Positions 60,808 to 64,000 of a DNA stretch of 64,000 nt are shown here, one piece after another. Below the pieces are notes generated by a model. The model was given only the letters and a program-made list of their open reading frames with translations, was not told the DNA's origin and ran no database searches. The stretch is from the NCBI GenBank assembly GCA_951230915.1, contig OX579636.1:41605912-41669911 (forward strand). The letters run 5' to 3'. Source of the stretch: Antitrichia curtipendula (Eukaryota > Streptophyta > Bryopsida > Hypnales > Leucodontaceae). Every line of letters starts with the position of its first letter. Position 1 is the first letter of the stretch. The position numbers were made by a program, and so were the translations under genes.

Positions 60808-62122
60808 TATGTAACTAATAGAATATGCCACATGTATCCCCCCAAAACAAATTCTAATCCTCAAATCACATTTTAAGAGGAGTCAAACTTTGTTAGCTAT
60901 GTTGGGGTTGTTTAAAAAAAAAACATTTTCTTCTAACTTTAAGTCCTATTATCTTACAATATGTAAAATTAAAATTCTTGAAATTTTTTCCGCATATTCC
61001 AAATGTTTGTCTCTTACTTCTCACTATTTTGATTTCAAATAAAAAATTTCTTCATTGCACAAGAAATCATCAAAAAAATGACTAGCATATTGCCAATTCA
61101 CTTAACCTCCTTGCATTGCAGGGTGATTTAGTGTAAACTAAACATCTCAGTTGCTTCTAAATTTTTTTGAGTGAACCTAACATCATAAACTTACAAATGG
61201 TCAAGATCCTCATTTTTGTGTAGAGCAAAAATTTTACTCCAAGAGGGCCTGAAGTGTGCTGACCCTGTTGACCCTGTTTCATAGGAATGAGAAAAAAAAT
61301 CTCACTTCAAACACAATAATCTTTTGATCCGCACAGTCAAATGGTTTGAAATTTTTTCCACACTCTGGTGCTGACCCTGTTTCGTAGAAATTTCAAAGGA
61401 AACTCAATTCTCATTCTTGAATAACATACCAAAAAACCGCAGTTTCTGACAATGTCTCGCTGAAAAAAATCCTTCAGGGGTCAAGTTGATGGATTTAAAA
61501 TCACGTCTGATATGCTGTCATCAAATTTGCATGCATAAAAATCTTGAATGATTTTAGTATGTTGTAAGCGTGATTGCACAAATATAATCTCACAAAATTT
61601 AGAACTTAATAGGGATTGTGACTACAATTATCCAGTAAGTAATTTCTAGCAACTCTTCTTTATCCACAAACAAGATTTGACCTGAAATACGTTCTCGATT
61701 AGCCAAACTAAGTAACTGAAAAACAGACATGATGTCTACGGGTTACATAAACTTAAACAGACTACAGTTCCTGTCAGCCATGCTTCTGGGGGTCGAGGGT
61801 CGATAATTGAATCCTAGACTCTCTTCACAAAGAACTTACAAAATATTCCAAGAAAGATCTTCAGATTGCTGCCTATTGAGCAGTCCTACAATGAGCAGAG
61901 GATAGGTTCCAAACGTCACTGCGAACTGTATTAGCATGCCGGGCAACTATACGTCTATATATCCAAGGATATAACAATCTGAAAAAACTAATAAAGGTGA
62001 AATTCTAGAAGTATTGCTGTGCACAAGTTGCGAGGACTACCGTACCCACATTGATACAGGGGAATGCTCGTGAAGGGACGTATAACAAAAGAACATTGGA
62101 ACATAATATATCTCATATTATG

Positions 62123-62923
62123 TTATAAGGTAAAGCGGTTGAGATAATCGGGATCTCTTCTAGCTTTTTCCTGAAACTTCTTGAACCACTGATTCAAGAT
62201 ATCCATAGGAATCAGCAGTTTGTCACCTTCTATTGTACAGAACGATTGCATGAAGTTGAACAAATTCTCACCAACTTTCAATGCAAGCTCCTCCACCCGC
62301 TTCTGTTGGCCTACATTGAGGGCAGGAAGGGTCGCAAGGTCTTCAACTGAGATACCGATTTGTGCAGAGGCAGTAGGTGCACCAGGTCCAGTGAGTAGCA
62401 TTTGGCCACTGGTTGCCCCAGGCCAAAGAAGAGGGAACACAGCAGAAGGACATGCGCTGTGTACAGCGCCCCGGTATTCAAATTGTGAACCTGGTGTTTG
62501 CACATACACAGCTAATGCTTTTCCAGCTGGTAGTGCCATTTCATTTAGCAAGAAGATACACATCTCCTTTACTTGATCGTAAGCCTCCCCTGCGGACATG
62601 TATAATTCTCTTAAACTCATAAAAGGGGAAAAAATTATTACAATGCTGCAGCAATAGTATAATTGTTTACTAAAAAACTGACCACAATATTTCAACAAAG
62701 GTTCCACTCTCCAGCAGTGCAGCTGTCAAAACTCAAAAGCAGGCATCAAATGGTTCAAATCGGCCAATCTGCTAGACAGAACTAACCAAGAGACAATCTT
62801 CAGAGGAAAAACAGACTTACCAACAAAATAATTCATGTCCAGTATCCATCGGTGATCATCAACTTGGTTGAAAGTGGCGACGCCCAATGGAAAGCTCCGA
62901 TTAGGGAACAAAACGCCGAACAT
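62123..62923 (-). CDS. HIKESHI: HIKESHI (OPI10-like, DUF775) Hsp70 nuclear import carrier
   Basis: Exons 62923-62821 and 62589-62123 join across a GTAAGT donor and a CCGCAG acceptor (codon split after its first base) to give 189 residues, close to the plant and animal family. Exon 1 encodes MFGVLFPNRSFPLGVATF, the family start; exon 2 begins in GEAYDQV and ends RDPDYLNRFTL. In animals Hikeshi carries ATP-bound Hsp70 into the nucleus during heat stress by binding FG-nucleoporins; plant homologues are thought to act alike. GQMLLTG, GISVEDLATLPAL and KVGENLFNFMQSFC are visible family landmarks. An upstream in-frame ATG at 62947 would add eight residues; MFG is preferred because it matches the family start. 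No lesion is visible. Confidence 0.93.
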
Positions 62924-64000
62924 CCTGACAAGCGCTTTCAGGAGCAAAGTCTTATTTTCCTCTAATCAAAACTGTCAAACATTCACACCCAGCTAATTCC
63001 CCACGACACAATATCGAAGTGACAATGCCCACCGGCAGCGCAGCAGGAAGGTTTCGTACGCCAATTGCTCCTGCAAAGCCAAACGTGTACAAAATTTGAG
63101 AGTGCACCGCATTCAGCTCACTAAAGGGCAGGGAACATCACTACCACTTCTATAAATCTTAAAACAGTCGAGTGAGAATAACCAGACAAGGTACACAGGT
63201 GGCGTTTAAGAAATTTCCAGCGCCATTTGAAGTGTAAAGGCTTCTACTCCACTAATCGGATTTCTGAAGTAGACTGATCGAGGTCTAGTCTATGAGTTTC
63301 AATCACTGTTTTCTTGGCGTTGCCGCCCCAGTCTGCAAGCTAAACATGCACACTTCAAATCAACAATTTGAAAGTCCGCATGAAACTCTAGGAGTCCTAG
63401 TCCTAGGAGAACTCAGCACTACCGTAAATGCAACTCTAAACCCTACATCTGCCACAGCAGTCCGTTGGTGTCAGGGGTTTACCCCTGAACTTGAAAAGCT
63501 GCTTCTGTCACAACAGCTTCACCACAACGCACTTGGGGGCATAAACGTACACAATCAACAATCAAATCAGGTTCGAGAATTTAATTTGATGAAATAAACT
63601 TCTAAACATGCAAAATTCTAATCCAACCCTTTCGAAGATTTTGAAACTCCTATTTCATTTTTAGTCAAGATTATTACCTAGATCCAGCTGTGTGGCAGCG
63701 AGGAGCACATAAACAATGCACAGATTCAGCTTCCGCGACAGGATGCCACAATTGCAAATCTCTAAGGTTGACAAGAATTCCACAAACTGAACATATTCAA
63801 ACCCGGGCACGCAAACGCCTCAACCTTACCAACCCCAATATAATCCACTCAACCCTCTAATGACACTGCTTCGGGGGGACAAATAGGCTTCTGTAAGCAA
63901 TCTCACCTATGTTCACACAACATGACAAATTAGAGAGGATTAAGTGTACAATCAAATCTATAATCAATTTATACTACAACAAGTCGTAAACATAATACTC
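62924..64000 (-). promoter_or_regulatory. HIKESHI upstream region
   Basis: The sequence to the right edge is of intermediate GC content and should contain the HIKESHI leader and promoter on the minus strand. An open frame at 63292-63597 (plus) has no family signature and is treated as chance. I see no TATA box I would trust. Confidence 0.35.

Larger units (their letters stand above)
58972..61475. mobile_element. TTAA-family element interrupted by a Tc1-type insertion
   Basis: CTCCTAAAGGACC follows TTAA at 58968-58971. CCTTCAGGGGTCAA near 61471-61484 is a mutated right terminus. Removing the Tc1-type element at 59239-60807 and its TA leaves about 0.93 kb, the usual size of this family. The left part has TAGGTAGGTTCCTACAAAG like other copies. 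Confidence 0.65.
40110..62122. other. 22-kb transposon-rich spacer without host genes
   Basis: I find no host gene here. The stretch is a mosaic of TTAA-flanked elements, MITEs, a retroposon tail and a Tc1-type element, listed separately. Stretches between them (for example 41250-42000, 47600-48900, 53500-55700, 57200-57900) are AT-rich with only short chance open frames. A short GC-rich patch near 52120-52360 has no recognisable content. Confidence 0.6.

Noticed and set aside
63292..63597. 101-codon plus-strand open frame upstream of HIKESHI
   Set aside because: No motif, no splice partner and position in a promoter region; likely chance.

Overview
This is nuclear DNA from a plant, most likely a seed-free land plant (bryophyte, lycophyte or fern grade). 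The evidence is the set of spliced, plant-type genes: the PYRR fusion of riboflavin biosynthesis, plastid-type PUR5, the plant sphingolipid glycosyltransferase GINT1 and a plant-type HIKESHI. All have GT-AG introns and sit as GC-rich islands in very AT-rich intergenic DNA. The species cannot be named from this sequence alone.

Layout. (1) 1-8028: two head-to-head, decayed, transposon-type genes. On the minus strand is a seven-exon gene carrying a DGNHRLAA motif that runs off the left edge. On the plus strand is a MULE-like transposase with a GCM/WRKY-like zinc cluster, a DDE-like core and a SWIM zinc finger. Their introns share a GCCGATATCGGC repeat family. (2) 8029-15260: AT-rich spacer with foldback elements. 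(3) 15261-17063: intact single-exon PYRR. (4) 17064-23542: spacer with a TTAA-flanked inverted-repeat element, a hairpin and a tandem 455-bp repeat. (5) 23543-25060: two-exon PUR5. (6) 25061-30567: spacer with a likely solo copia LTR and a 1-kb TTAA-flanked element. (7) 30568-34014, minus strand: four-exon GINT1 (766 aa) with a GC-richer upstream region. (8) 35929-40109: a 4.2-kb element with 28-bp terminal inverted repeats, carrying a gene for a Cys-rich protein followed by a putative 2-oxoglutarate/Fe(II) dioxygenase-like domain. (9) 40110-62122: a 22-kb transposon graveyard with many TTAA-flanked elements, several MITE families, a retroposon tail and a 1569-bp Tc1-type (DD34E) element nested in a TTAA element. 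(10) 62123-62923, minus strand: two-exon HIKESHI, then its upstream region to the right edge.

The four housekeeping genes (flavin synthesis, purine synthesis, sphingolipid glycosylation, Hsp70 nuclear import) are functionally unrelated. Each has its own promoter region. The most interesting material lies between them: a numerous family of non-autonomous elements bounded by TTAA with termini CCCCTAAAG or CCCTTAAAG, which look like piggyBac-type MITEs; the dioxygenase-like cargo gene inside terminal inverted repeats; and the bigenic MULE-like unit whose transposase carries two SUMO-interaction-like motifs.

Gene models were derived by reading splice sites and frames by eye. No database search was possible.
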